Source: JAWPMT01 sp965227935
GTDB taxonomy: Bacteria; Bacteroidota; Bacteroidia; Cytophagales; Cyclobacteriaceae
DNA length: 64,000 nucleotides
Direction: 5' to 3'
Assembly (NCBI GenBank): GCA_965227935.1
Contig: CBDDGS010000055.1
Span: 868,001 to 932,000, forward strand
The notes under the pieces are model-generated. The model did not search any database. It was not told the DNA's origin and saw nothing but the letters and a program-made list of their open reading frames with translations. The translations under genes were made by a program, and so were the position numbers. Positions within the stretch are counted from its first letter, which is position 1; each line of letters opens with the position of its first letter. Below are positions 42,467-51,466 of this stretch, in pieces.

Positions 42467-42849
42467 GCGGCCCTTACGGCAGAAACCTGCTGCATGAATT
42501 CTTCATGCGATGACACGACCTTTAGCTTAAAGCTTGTCAACATCGTCACAGTTTTCGCACCCATCTTGAAGAACGGATTGGTGGTGATAAGCCATATATC
42601 GCCAATCTGCTGAGAGAACTTAGGGAGCGCGTTTTTCCATGAAAGGGCAGCACCAGGGCTGTACTTGCTCATCTCCAGGCAGTTCCAAACGATATTGGCT
42701 TGCTGGTCTGCGCCAAGCTTGTTTCGGAAGTTGTCCTCCCACTCGGCCACAGCGGTCTTAGCGACGTCGTCGGTCAAGTGTCCTTTGAATCGAAAGATCA
42801 AGTACTTGTTGGTGCCAATTGCGGCCCATTCTTGTGTCACTGTGTCCAT
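42463..42849 (-). CDS. Hypothetical cytosolic protein, possibly STAS/SpoIIAA-like
   Basis: Unrecognised 128-residue protein without signal or membrane segments. Alternating strands and helices (YLIFRFKGHLTDDVAKTAV, ANIVWNCLEMSKYSPGAAL, DIWLITTNPFFKMGAKTVTM) give a weak resemblance to SpoIIAA/STAS-like folds. The N-terminus MDTVTQEWAAIGTNK follows a plausible ATG at 42849. It stands alone leftward between glnS (4-base convergent overlap) and the VOC gene 98 bases away. Confidence 0.6.
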   Translation of the reverse strand: MDTVTQEWAAIGTNKYLIFRFKGHLTDDVAKTAVAEWEDNFRNKLGADQQANIVWNCLEMSKYSPGAALSWKNALPKFSQQIGDIWLITTNPFFKMGAKTVTMLTSFKLKVVSSHEEFMQQVSAVRAA

Positions 42850-42946
42850 TGTCTACTGGCTTTGTGTTTACCTAAAGTATCCACTAAGAAGCACATAGAC
42901 ACTGACCCAGTCGTGAACCCCATTTTCTGGTGTTCAGCGGGCAATA

Positions 42947-43369
42947 TCAGGTAGCAAATAATTGGCTGGGGTCCTTGAATGACTTGAATTCAAGGGCATT
43001 GCCTGATGGATCTTTGAAAAACATGGTCGCCTGCTCTCCCGGTTGCCCCTCAAATCGGATATAGGGCTCGATGATAAAGCTTGTGTTATGAGCTTGCATT
43101 CGCTCGGCCAATGCATGCCAATCGTCCCACGGCAGCACAACCCCAAAATGAGGCACGGGCACAGCATGACCATCCACCGGGTTGCTATTGTCCACTTCTT
43201 CGTTTTGATCCACCTGATGGATGACCAGCTGGTGTCCATAGAAATCAAAATCCACCCAGCGATCACTGCTGCGGCCTTCAGAACAGCCTAATACATTCCC
43301 GTAGAACTGACGGGTCTCGACGATTTCCTTGACCGGAATCGCCAGATGAAAGGGGCTCAATTCACTCAT
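42947..43369 (-). CDS. VOC-family (glyoxalase/dioxygenase fold) protein
   Basis: A 140-residue vicinal-oxygen-chelate protein. The first beta-alpha-beta unit FHLAIPVKEIVETRQFYGNV carries the typical His, and the second half has HFGVVL and the conserved FKDPSGNALEFKSF with a metal-ligand Glu. The family includes lyases, dioxygenases and resistance proteins, so the substrate is unknown. It overlaps the upstream gene by 8 bases (43362-43369), suggesting co-expression. Confidence 0.85.
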   Translation of the reverse strand: MSELSPFHLAIPVKEIVETRQFYGNVLGCSEGRSSDRWVDFDFYGHQLVIHQVDQNEEVDNSNPVDGHAVPVPHFGVVLPWDDWHALAERMQAHNTSFIIEPYIRFEGQPGEQATMFFKDPSGNALEFKSFKDPSQLFAT

Positions 43370-43709
43370 AATATTTTTTCTCTATTTCCTTTTGCCTTTG
43401 TACGTACATCTTATACTGCCTGTCGCTGAGGACCTGCTTCATTTCAGCATCCTTGGCTTTTTGCAGCTTCTTCCTCTGCGCCTTCCTGTTGGCATCGCTC
43501 ATGCCGGACCTTTCCACCGCCTGGAACCGCTTCTCATATTGGATGGTGATCTGCTGATAGGACTTTCTTTGGTCGATAGACAGCTGCAAACTCTGCAGAT
43601 ACGCGTCCTGTTCGGCCACAAATTGTTTTCGGGCCTCGCCCTCCAATTCCTGGGCGGTAAGCGTCCAGCTCAAGAGCAGACAGCACGCGATAAGCATCAG
43701 GGGTTTCAT
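43362..43709 (-). CDS. Secreted Spy/CpxP-like small helical protein
   Basis: Exported 115-residue protein. The ATG at 43709 gives a signal peptide MKPLMLIACCLLLSWTLTAQ. The remainder is highly charged and helical (LQLSIDQRKSYQQITIQYEK, MKQVLSDRQYKMYVQRQKE), like the LTxxQ-type Spy/CpxP stress chaperones common in Bacteroidota. An open frame to 43769 adds 20 residues without merit. It may be co-transcribed with the VOC gene. Function is by analogy only. Confidence 0.65.
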   Translation of the reverse strand: MKPLMLIACCLLLSWTLTAQELEGEARKQFVAEQDAYLQSLQLSIDQRKSYQQITIQYEKRFQAVERSGMSDANRKAQRKKLQKAKDAEMKQVLSDRQYKMYVQRQKEIEKKYYE

Positions 43710-43825
43710 GCCGGGCAATTTAGCCAAAGGTTGACATTCCATGTGCTGGGTTTTGTCCATGTTCGTCAAAAAGACGAAAGCTGTTTATATTCAGGAAATT
43801 TTTTCTGACCCAAACCTATCACACT

Positions 43826-44545
43826 ATGACCCCCTTTATCGCAGAGTTCCTGGGAACGTTCATGCTCATTCTTCTTGGAAATGGCGTTGTCGCCAATGTC
43901 GTGCTCAAGGAAACCAAGGGCCATGACTCTGGATGGATTGTCATTACGCTGGCCTGGGGATTGGCGGTATTCGTGGCGGTCTACATGGTCGGGCCGGTCA
44001 GCGGAGCACACATCAATCCGGCGGTTACGGTGGGGTTGGCTGTAGCGGGCTCATTCGCATGGGCCCTGGTGCCTGCATATATATTGGCGCAGATGCTCGG
44101 TGCGATCGCCGGAGCCGCGGTCGTGTGGTTGGTTTACAAAGATCACTACGATGTCACGGAAGACACTGGAGCCAAGCGGGCCACTTTCTGCACGAGCCCG
44201 GCTATCCCGAATCGGGTGAACAACTTTATTTCCGAGGTGGTCGGCACCTTCGCTCTGGTGATCGGGGTACTTTTCATCACGGGCGCCAAGGTGGGAGATC
44301 AGCCCGCTTCCCTCGGTTCGCTGGATGCCTTGCCTGTAGGTCTGCTGGTGACAGTAATTGGCCTCGCACTCGGGGGTACCACAGGGTATGCCATCAATCC
44401 TGCAAGGGACCTGGGGCCACGAATTTCTCATCAATTGCTACCTATCAAGGGTAAAGGAGACAGTGATTGGGGTTACTCCTGGATTCCTGTCCTGGGACCA
44501 ATAGCAGGGGCTTGCCTCGCAGCGGTGGTCTACCTGGCTCTCTAG
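43826..44545 (+). CDS. MIP-family channel, aquaglyceroporin type
   Basis: A 239-residue six-helix channel with two NPA boxes, GAHINPAVTVGLAVAG and YAINPARDLGPRI. The Asp after the second box (NPARD) is the usual mark of glycerol facilitators rather than strict water channels. It would pass glycerol or other small polyols across the inner membrane. The start is the ATG at 43826. glpK or glpD are not adjacent, so use of glycerol as substrate is not supported by context. Confidence 0.88.
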   Translation: MTPFIAEFLGTFMLILLGNGVVANVVLKETKGHDSGWIVITLAWGLAVFVAVYMVGPVSGAHINPAVTVGLAVAGSFAWALVPAYILAQMLGAIAGAAVVWLVYKDHYDVTEDTGAKRATFCTSPAIPNRVNNFISEVVGTFALVIGVLFITGAKVGDQPASLGSLDALPVGLLVTVIGLALGGTTGYAINPARDLGPRISHQLLPIKGKGDSDWGYSWIPVLGPIAGACLAAVVYLAL

Positions 44546-44565
44546 CCAGGCACAGCGGTCACAGC

Positions 44566-47127
44566 TTAGCTTTCTCTTCGCAGCACCTCGAGCGGGGACT
44601 GTCGCAATACATCACGGCTGTTGATCAAGCCGATCAGCACACTGATGCCCGATACGGCCACGAGAATGACAACGATCTTCGTCGGGTCGGGCACAAAAGG
44701 AAATTCAAATACATAATTGCCTAACAGTGTGGAGAAGAGGGCGGCCAGGAATATCCCGCTTACAGCCCCCAATGATCCGAGAAAGAAGTACTCCGCTATT
44801 GTGATCACCCAGAGTTGATTCCTCGATGCTCCCAAGGTTCGAAGGAGCACATTTTCCCGCACTCGTTGGTATTTGCTGAGGACGATGCTACTGATCATCA
44901 CGATCAGACCCGTACCAATGCTAAAGAAGGCCATGAAGCGGATCACAAACGCGACCTTGCCGAGTATCTCTTCCAGTGTTTTCAGGATCAGCTCGAGGTC
45001 GATGATCGATACATTGGGGAAGCTACGCACCACTGCCTGCTGATACCTGGCAGAGAGATCCGTTTTGTCGATTCGTGTGACCAACACATGAAATTGCGGT
45101 GCTTGTTCCAGAACGCCAGATGGAAAGAGCACGATGAAATTGGTCTGTACTCGCCGCCAGTCCACTTCCCTGAAGCTGCCTACATAGGCCGTGATCAACG
45201 CCCCCTGCACGTTGAAGAGCATTTCATCGCCAATTTGCAGCTCGAGATTTTCGGCGAAGCCCTCAGAGATACTGATAAAGATCGAATCATTGGGACTCGT
45301 GACTTCCCCGATCCACTCCCCATCGACGAGCGTTTCGCTATCGATGAGGCTATCGCGATAAGTCACGCGGTACTCACGATTGTAGGCCCAGTTGGGGACG
45401 TTGAAGGTAGAATCGTTCCACGCTTCGTCCTTGTTGTAGCCATTCACTTCGATCAATCGCATCGTGACGATTGGGACTTCCTGCATCACAGGCAGGTCAT
45501 AGTTGAGGGTAAGCTCCCGGAGCTCATCCTTCTGGCTTGTTTGGATATCAAAAAGGATCGTGTTGGGTCGTTGGCCTTTTTCAGCCAGAGAAACCCGCTC
45601 AATCAGGAGGTCTTGCATGAAGTACAAAGTCGCCAGAAAAGCGGTGCCCAGCCCAAGAGTTGTAATGAGGATCACCGTCTGGTTGTTGGGCCGGTAGAGA
45701 TTAGAGAAACCCTGTCTCCATACATACGGCAAGCTCGATGGCACCAGCTTACGTGTGAGCCAACTCATCGCTTTGCCAATGCCGAAGAGGAAGAGGATCG
45801 TACCTATTAAAATCACTGAGAAAACCAACGAGTCCGAGGCTGATCCTATCTGCCAAAACACCGAAAGGAAGATGAACAACGCTACTCCTACAAGGATCGG
45901 AATGAGCCACCGGTCAAATTGAAACTTCGAGGACCCGAATCCAAGCCGTATAGCCGACAGCGGGCTGATTTTGCGGAGCCCTATCAGCGACAGCAAGCCG
46001 AACAGAAGGGAAATAAGGATACCCAATACCAGGCCGATTCCAAGGGCAGGCCAGTAGGGTGTGGGCTCTATTTCGATCGGCACAAAGTCCTTCACGACAC
46101 TCGGCAGGTACATGTGCAGGACAAAACCAAGGACGCTACCGAGCGCAGCGCCGAGTAGCCCAAAACCGGTTACTTGAATCAGGAAGATGCCAATCGCTTG
46201 ATTGGCCCGCATGCCCAGACAGCGTAGCACGGCAACGATCTGGACTTTACTCTTAACATAGACGTAAATGGCGCTGGCAACACCCAGGCATCCCAGCATG
46301 AGCGCGGTGAAGGCCACCAGCTCGAGGAAGTTCGACAGGTTGCTAAATGCCTCGCCGGTCTCCTCCTTTCGCTCCTCGATGGTCTCCACATCGTACCCTT
46401 TGTCTTCCGTTTTCTTGGCCAGTGGGCTCCAGAGGTTCGTGGTGTCGATGTCCGGGTGAAATTGGAAATACGTTTTATAATTGACACGGCTGCCTTTCTG
46501 TATCAAGCCTGTTTCTTCAATGAATCGATAGGGGATATAGGCGACGGGTGCAATACCCCCCTGAATGGAAGACTGACCTGGGATCTGCTTGATCGTCCCG
46601 ACGATCTCGAAACCCAGCTTGCCTACCCTCACGCTGTCTCCATGCTCCACATTGTATTGGATCATCAGCTTCTCGTCGACAATGGCGTACCTGCCATCGC
46701 GAAATTTCTGAGCAGCCTCTTTTGGTTCTGTCTCGATAGTGCCGTAGTAGGGGTATTTACCCTCCAGTGCGCGGACTTGCGTCAGACGGGTACCGTCAGT
46801 GCTTGGGAAATATACCATAGAGCTGAAGTAGCTCTCACGAGAGTCATCTGCGGTCAGCGATCGAAAGGCGTAGTAGAGGCTGTCTGGCAGCGGCTGGTTG
46901 CTACTTACTTCCACATCGGCGCCAAGGAGGCTCTTTGCCTGCTCATCGATTTCTTTGAGCAGGTTCTCACGAAAAGATGTGATCCCCACCATGGCTGCTA
47001 TCCCCAGCGAAATCGATGTGATGAACAGGAGTAGTTTGCCTCTACTTTTTCGACTGTCTCTCCAGGCCATCTTCCATGGCCACCACGGGCTGTATTTCGT
47101 CCGCTGAATCGTGATTTTCTTGTCCAA
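44566..47127 (-). CDS. FtsX-type ABC transporter permease (YbbP-like)
   Basis: An 853-residue permease with two FtsX/MacB-type membrane blocks: a first helix at about residue 30 (KLLLFITSISLGIAAMVGI), a large periplasmic domain, three helices around 265-385, further helices around 410-490, a second soluble domain and three final helices. This size and layout match YbbP-type permeases. It follows the ATPase gene by 11 bases and a TesA-like esterase lies on the opposite strand beyond, recalling the ybbA-ybbP-tesA cluster of E. coli. The exported substrate is unknown, possibly a lipid or lipoprotein. Confidence 0.88.
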   Translation of the reverse strand: MDKKITIQRTKYSPWWPWKMAWRDSRKSRGKLLLFITSISLGIAAMVGITSFRENLLKEIDEQAKSLLGADVEVSSNQPLPDSLYYAFRSLTADDSRESYFSSMVYFPSTDGTRLTQVRALEGKYPYYGTIETEPKEAAQKFRDGRYAIVDEKLMIQYNVEHGDSVRVGKLGFEIVGTIKQIPGQSSIQGGIAPVAYIPYRFIEETGLIQKGSRVNYKTYFQFHPDIDTTNLWSPLAKKTEDKGYDVETIEERKEETGEAFSNLSNFLELVAFTALMLGCLGVASAIYVYVKSKVQIVAVLRCLGMRANQAIGIFLIQVTGFGLLGAALGSVLGFVLHMYLPSVVKDFVPIEIEPTPYWPALGIGLVLGILISLLFGLLSLIGLRKISPLSAIRLGFGSSKFQFDRWLIPILVGVALFIFLSVFWQIGSASDSLVFSVILIGTILFLFGIGKAMSWLTRKLVPSSLPYVWRQGFSNLYRPNNQTVILITTLGLGTAFLATLYFMQDLLIERVSLAEKGQRPNTILFDIQTSQKDELRELTLNYDLPVMQEVPIVTMRLIEVNGYNKDEAWNDSTFNVPNWAYNREYRVTYRDSLIDSETLVDGEWIGEVTSPNDSIFISISEGFAENLELQIGDEMLFNVQGALITAYVGSFREVDWRRVQTNFIVLFPSGVLEQAPQFHVLVTRIDKTDLSARYQQAVVRSFPNVSIIDLELILKTLEEILGKVAFVIRFMAFFSIGTGLIVMISSIVLSKYQRVRENVLLRTLGASRNQLWVITIAEYFFLGSLGAVSGIFLAALFSTLLGNYVFEFPFVPDPTKIVVILVAVSGISVLIGLINSRDVLRQSPLEVLRRES

Positions 47128-47138
47128 TGCTTTTCGAC

Positions 47139-47828
47139 TTAAATGGCGGCCTTGATTTCGTCCTGTACCACTCTGCCACCCTTGAGGCGAATGATTTGCT
47201 GAGTTCTTCTGGCAAGCTCCAGGTCGTGCGTCACCAGCACAAGCGTGGTCTTTTTCTCGCGATTGATCTCAAAAAGAAGCTCCTCCACGGTCTCGCCCGT
47301 CTCTTCATCCAGGTTGCCCGTTGGCTCATCGGCGAAGAGTACTTTTGGCTCATTGGAAAAGGCCCGCGCAATAGCGACACGCTGCTGTTCACCACCGGAT
47401 AATTGCGTAGGGTAGTGATCCATGCGATCCCCCAATCCCACACGCTCCAGCAGGTGCGAAGCGCTTTTGGCGGCACCCTTGACACCGCGCAGCTCGAGCG
47501 GTACCATGACATTTTCCAACGCTGTCAGCGTAGGGATCAATTGAAAGTTTTGGAATATGAAGCCCACATGCTCGTTCCTCATTTGGGCGAGCTGGTCTTC
47601 GTTCAGTTGGTTGAGGAGGATATTATTGAGAGTAATGGCTCCCTCCGTGACCCGATCAAGCCCTGCACACAAACCCAGGAGTGTGGTCTTCCCACTACCC
47701 GAGGGGCCTACAATGGCGATGGAGTCACCCTCCTTGACACTGAAATTGATATTCTCTAGGACATGTACTTCTCTTGATCCACTGGTGTACGTCTTGGATA
47801 CAGAATCAACGACTAAAATTGAGGACAT
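47139..47828 (-). CDS. ABC transporter ATP-binding protein (YbbA/LolD-like)
   Basis: A 229-residue ATPase with Walker A GPSGSGKTTLLGLCAG, the signature LSGGEQQRVAIARAF, Walker B VLFADEPTGNLDE and the switch His in LVLVTHDLELA. The sequence places it in the MacB/LolD/YbbA group that pairs with FtsX-type permeases, and the permease gene follows by 11 bases. The start is the ATG at 47828, 125 bases from the divergent esterase gene. Confidence 0.92.
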   Translation of the reverse strand: MSSILVVDSVSKTYTSGSREVHVLENINFSVKEGDSIAIVGPSGSGKTTLLGLCAGLDRVTEGAITLNNILLNQLNEDQLAQMRNEHVGFIFQNFQLIPTLTALENVMVPLELRGVKGAAKSASHLLERVGLGDRMDHYPTQLSGGEQQRVAIARAFSNEPKVLFADEPTGNLDEETGETVEELLFEINREKKTTLVLVTHDLELARRTQQIIRLKGGRVVQDEIKAAI

Positions 47829-47962
47829 TTAGTAAGGCTATTTAGATCATTAATACGAACTGCCTTGCAGCATGTTTGTTATATTCGAGGCCTTCGCGGT
47901 CATTTGGCTTCCGGCGGAGGTAGTTTAACCTCTCCTTTTGATGGCGATTACTCTTGGGATTT

Positions 47963-48667
47963 ATGACCATAAAACTCGACTTAAAGGTCTTTTTGTTACT
48001 GTTAGTTTTCGCTTGTGGCCCTGCCGCCAAGGAGAAAACAGAACCGCGTTCCCGGGATGAGTCCAGTGCCCGCGACAGAGCTACCGACAAACGTATCATT
48101 TTATTTTTTGGCAACAGCATCACCGCAGGATATCAATTAGCGATTGAGCAGGCATTTCCCGCGATCATTCAGGGATGGCTGGATTCTCTAGGCTATGACT
48201 ATCAGGTTGTAAATGCGGGCCTCAGTGGTGAGACCACCGCTAGTGGCAAGAGCCGCATCGATTGGGTGTTGCGGACGGTTCCAGATATTTTCGTCTTGGA
48301 GCTGGGTGCCAACGACGGCTTACGCGGACTGTCTCTTGAGGAGACCCCCAAAAACTTGCAAGCCATTATAGACGCCGTAAAGGCCGCCAATCCCAATGTC
48401 AAGATTGTTGTAGCCGGGATGCTTGTGCCGCCAAATTTAGGGCAGGAGTACACGGCGGGTTTCTCGGAGATATTCCCAAAGGTGGCAGAGGCCAATGATG
48501 CCACACTCATACCATTTATTCTCGAGGGTGTCGCAGGGGATCCTGAGCTTAACCTCGACGACGGCATTCACCCGACGCCTGACGGTCACATCATCGTCGC
48601 GGAGACCGTCTGGAAGTACCTCTTTCCTTTGTTGGAAAAAGAGGCCCCATCAGATACAGAATCTTGA
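47963..48667 (+). CDS. SGNH-hydrolase lipoprotein, arylesterase (TesA-like)
   Basis: A 234-residue GDSL/SGNH esterase. The leader ends in a lipobox (LLLLVFACGPA), so it is probably a lipoprotein. Block I is ILFFGNSITAGYQL (nucleophile Ser), block II is NAGLSGETT with the oxyanion Gly, block III has GANDG and block V is DGIHPTPDGH with the catalytic Asp/His. The start is the ATG at 47963, not the TTG at 47954. It faces the ybbA/ybbP-like pair, as tesA does in E. coli, and is followed directly by the AGCS symporter. Confidence 0.88.
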   Translation: MTIKLDLKVFLLLLVFACGPAAKEKTEPRSRDESSARDRATDKRIILFFGNSITAGYQLAIEQAFPAIIQGWLDSLGYDYQVVNAGLSGETTASGKSRIDWVLRTVPDIFVLELGANDGLRGLSLEETPKNLQAIIDAVKAANPNVKIVVAGMLVPPNLGQEYTAGFSEIFPKVAEANDATLIPFILEGVAGDPELNLDDGIHPTPDGHIIVAETVWKYLFPLLEKEAPSDTES

Positions 48668-48678
48668 GTCTAAGCTTT

Positions 48679-50037
48679 ATGATGCAAACTTTCGAAGACC
48701 TCATCGTCGCAGGAGCCAACTTCGTGTGGGGCATGCCTCTGCTGATTCTACTCATGGGCGGAGGCGCTTTCTTCATGATCTACTCCAGGTTCATGCCCTT
48801 CCGGTACTTTGGCCATGCCATCGATGTCCTTCGGGGTAAATACGACCGGCCCGACGACCCTGGTCAGATCAATCACTTCCAGGCGCTATCTGGTCACCTG
48901 GCCGCTACGATTGGTATGGGCAATATCAGTGGCGTGGCGCTGGCGATTGTCGCTGGTGGTCCGGGAGCGATCTTTTGGATGTGGGTGAGTGCCTTCTTCG
49001 GTATTGCTACAAAGTTTTTTACCTGCACATTGGCGGTTATGTACCGGGGCAAAGATTCGGCCGGGGAGTTGCAGGGGGGACCCATGTACGTCATCGTCGA
49101 GGGACTTGGAAAAAAGTGGAGGCCACTGGCCGTATTTTTCTCTGTCGCCTGCCTAATCGGGGCGACGCCCGTCTTTCAGGCCAATCAGATGGTGGCAGCC
49201 CTCAAAGACGTGGTGTTCATTCCTAACGGCATTGAGCCGGGATTCGGATTGGAATTGGGTATCGGCATTGTCATTGCCGTTGTCGTAGCCATGGTGATCA
49301 TCGGCGGAATTAAGAGAATTGGCGCTGTGGCTGCTCGGCTGGTACCTTCGATGGTCATCCTTTATGTAGTGAGCGTCTTGCTCATTCTTGTATTCAACGC
49401 ATCGGAGATTGTGCCTTCGCTCTGGCTGATCGTTACCGATGCCTTTACGGCAAAGGCCGCTTTGGGTGGCGCCATTGGCTCGTTGATCATTGAAGGCGCC
49501 AAGCGTGCCGCCTTTTCCAATGAGGCGGGCATCGGTACCGCACCCATGATGCATGGAGCGGCCAAAACGAAGGAACCCGTGCGTGAGGGATTGGTCGCCA
49601 TGTTGGGGCCGGCCATCGACACATTGGTGATATGTACGATGACCGGATTGTGCATTCTGATTACAGGTGTGTGGAAATTGCAGGAGACTAACGGAATTAC
49701 GCTCACTGCCCAGGCCTTCAGCCAGTCGCTGGGAGTCGTGGGGCCTTACCTCCTGGTAATAAGCGTCGTGATTTTTGCCATCACGACCATCTTTGGATTG
49801 GCTTATTATGGCCGTAAGAGCCTGTCATTTCTGATTGGTGCCAAGTACGGGAACTATTTCAACTATTGGTATGTCATGCTAGTGCTCATTGGTTCTGTGT
49901 CGACGCTGGACCTGGTGGTCAATATCGTCTTTATCGGCTATGGGCTCATGGCTTTTCCTACCGTGATCTCAGCCTTATTGCTGGCGCCGAAAGCACTGGC
50001 AACTGCAAAAACCTACTTTAATTCGCTATCAACCTGA
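48679..50037 (+). CDS. Alanine/glycine:cation symporter (AGCS family)
   Basis: Sodium-coupled amino-acid importer, about 452 residues with about ten helices. Family motifs include MGNISGVALAIVAGGPGAIF, GGPMYVIVEGLGKKW and NEAGIGTAPMMHGAAKT. The ATG at 48679 is chosen; a TTG at 48664 overlaps the esterase stop. It may be co-transcribed with the esterase, since only 11 bases separate them. Na+ use agrees with NhaD and the TRAP system in the window. Confidence 0.9.
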   Translation: MMQTFEDLIVAGANFVWGMPLLILLMGGGAFFMIYSRFMPFRYFGHAIDVLRGKYDRPDDPGQINHFQALSGHLAATIGMGNISGVALAIVAGGPGAIFWMWVSAFFGIATKFFTCTLAVMYRGKDSAGELQGGPMYVIVEGLGKKWRPLAVFFSVACLIGATPVFQANQMVAALKDVVFIPNGIEPGFGLELGIGIVIAVVVAMVIIGGIKRIGAVAARLVPSMVILYVVSVLLILVFNASEIVPSLWLIVTDAFTAKAALGGAIGSLIIEGAKRAAFSNEAGIGTAPMMHGAAKTKEPVREGLVAMLGPAIDTLVICTMTGLCILITGVWKLQETNGITLTAQAFSQSLGVVGPYLLVISVVIFAITTIFGLAYYGRKSLSFLIGAKYGNYFNYWYVMLVLIGSVSTLDLVVNIVFIGYGLMAFPTVISALLLAPKALATAKTYFNSLST

Positions 50038-50087
50038 TTTTCACCCGAATGAAGATATTGTGAGAGTCGTACCTTTAGGCTTTCCTC

Positions 50088-50095
50088 TATATTTG
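50088..50095 (+). promoter_or_regulatory. Predicted -7 promoter element for trkA-trkH
   Basis: TATATTTG, an exact TAnnTTTG match, 24 bases before the trkA ATG. Confidence 0.5.
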
Positions 50096-50119
50096 TGCAC
50101 TTAAGTTTGAGGCTTAAAA

Positions 50120-51457
50120 ATGAGAATTATAATTGCTGGGGCAGGAGACTTGGGTTTCCATCTCGCAAGACTGTTGGCGAACGAGGAGCAGGACATTGTG
50201 TTGATCGATCGGAATGAAGATGTGCTCAACCATGCCGCCAACAACCTCGACGTTCAGACGCTGAGAGGGAGTTCTACTTCCTACAAAACACTCGAGGACG
50301 CCAATGTGGGCAAAGCTGACATGCTCATTGCCGTCACCTCCGACCAGGAGACCAACATTACTACGGCCATACTTGGCAAACAATTGGGTGCAAAGCGCAC
50401 CATTGCCAGAATTTCCAATGTAGAGTTTTTGCAGCGAGACAGGCTGGATCTTCGAACTATCGGCATCGACGAGATCATTTCTCCCGAGTCACTGGCGGCC
50501 AAGGAAATCCGGCGCTTGCTGAAGGAGACAGCTCTGACAGACACGTTTGAGTTCGAAAAGGGCATGCTGTCACTGATCGGAATTACCGTAGATGAGGAGT
50601 CGGAGCTGAAAGACAAGACCCTGACAGAAGCGGCCTACCTCAATCCGGATCATAATTTCACGACCGTAGCTATCCTAAGGGAAGATGAGACCATCCTTCC
50701 TCATGGCAACAATAAGTTCAAACTCCACGACCATGCCTATTTCATCGCTCAGCCTGATGGCATTGATCGAGTGATGGACCTCTCCCGCAAGGAAAGAATA
50801 GACATCAAAAATGTGATGATCCTCGGTGGTAGCAAGATGGGCATCAACACGGCCCGTCAGCTCGGAAAGAAGTACAATGTCAAGATGGTCGAAAGCAAGA
50901 AAGACAAGTGCTTTCATCTGGCCGATGAACTTACCGAGACCATGATCATCAACGGCGACGGCCGGGACGTAGAGCTGCTGAAGGAGGAAGGCATCGATCA
51001 GATGGACGCCTTCATCGCTGTTACTGGCAACTCCGAGACGAACATCATATCGTCACTGGTGGCTAAAAACAGCGGTGTCAAAAAGACCATTGCCCTTGTG
51101 GAGAACATGGACTATATCCACCTCTCACAGAGCATCGGAGTCGACACGTTGATCAACAAAAAGCTGATCGCGGCAAACTTCATTTTCCGATACATCAGAC
51201 GGGGACAAGTCATCAATCTCACCAGTATCCACGGCGTGGATGCGGAGATCCTTGAGTTTGAGGTCAGCCCAACTTCGAAGATCCTCAAGCGGGAGCTTCG
51301 CAACCTGGATTTTCCCAGAACAGCCATCATTGGCGGCGTAATTCGGAAGAGCCGGGGATACACTGTTCGAGGAAATTTTAAATTTGAGCCAAAAGACCGG
51401 GTAGTGGTCCTTTCAAAACCCGAGTGCATCCACCATGTTGAGAGCTTCTTCAAGTAG
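50120..51457 (+). CDS. trkA: Trk potassium uptake protein TrkA
   Basis: Cytoplasmic regulatory subunit of the Trk K+ channel, 445 residues with two RCK modules. The N-terminal Rossmann motif is IIAGAGDLGFHLARLL, and the second is ILGGSKMGINTARQLGKKY near residue 235. Each is followed by a TrkA_C domain. It binds NAD(H) or ATP/ADP and gates TrkH, whose gene starts 9 bases downstream; together they form a two-gene operon with a TATATTTG promoter upstream. Confidence 0.94.
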   Translation: MRIIIAGAGDLGFHLARLLANEEQDIVLIDRNEDVLNHAANNLDVQTLRGSSTSYKTLEDANVGKADMLIAVTSDQETNITTAILGKQLGAKRTIARISNVEFLQRDRLDLRTIGIDEIISPESLAAKEIRRLLKETALTDTFEFEKGMLSLIGITVDEESELKDKTLTEAAYLNPDHNFTTVAILREDETILPHGNNKFKLHDHAYFIAQPDGIDRVMDLSRKERIDIKNVMILGGSKMGINTARQLGKKYNVKMVESKKDKCFHLADELTETMIINGDGRDVELLKEEGIDQMDAFIAVTGNSETNIISSLVAKNSGVKKTIALVENMDYIHLSQSIGVDTLINKKLIAANFIFRYIRRGQVINLTSIHGVDAEILEFEVSPTSKILKRELRNLDFPRTAIIGGVIRKSRGYTVRGNFKFEPKDRVVVLSKPECIHHVESFFK

Positions 51458-51466
51458 CGAACGGCC

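Noticed and set aside
43811..43818. Leftward TAGGTTTG element between the Spy-like gene and the MIP channel
   Set aside because: It fits TAnnTTTG but lies about 100 bases from the nearest leftward start (43709) with no -33 box, so a chance match is likely.
44815..45810. 331-codon open frame on the plus strand
   Set aside because: Antisense to the FtsX-type permease, with no recognisable domain and a His/Arg/Glu-rich composition.
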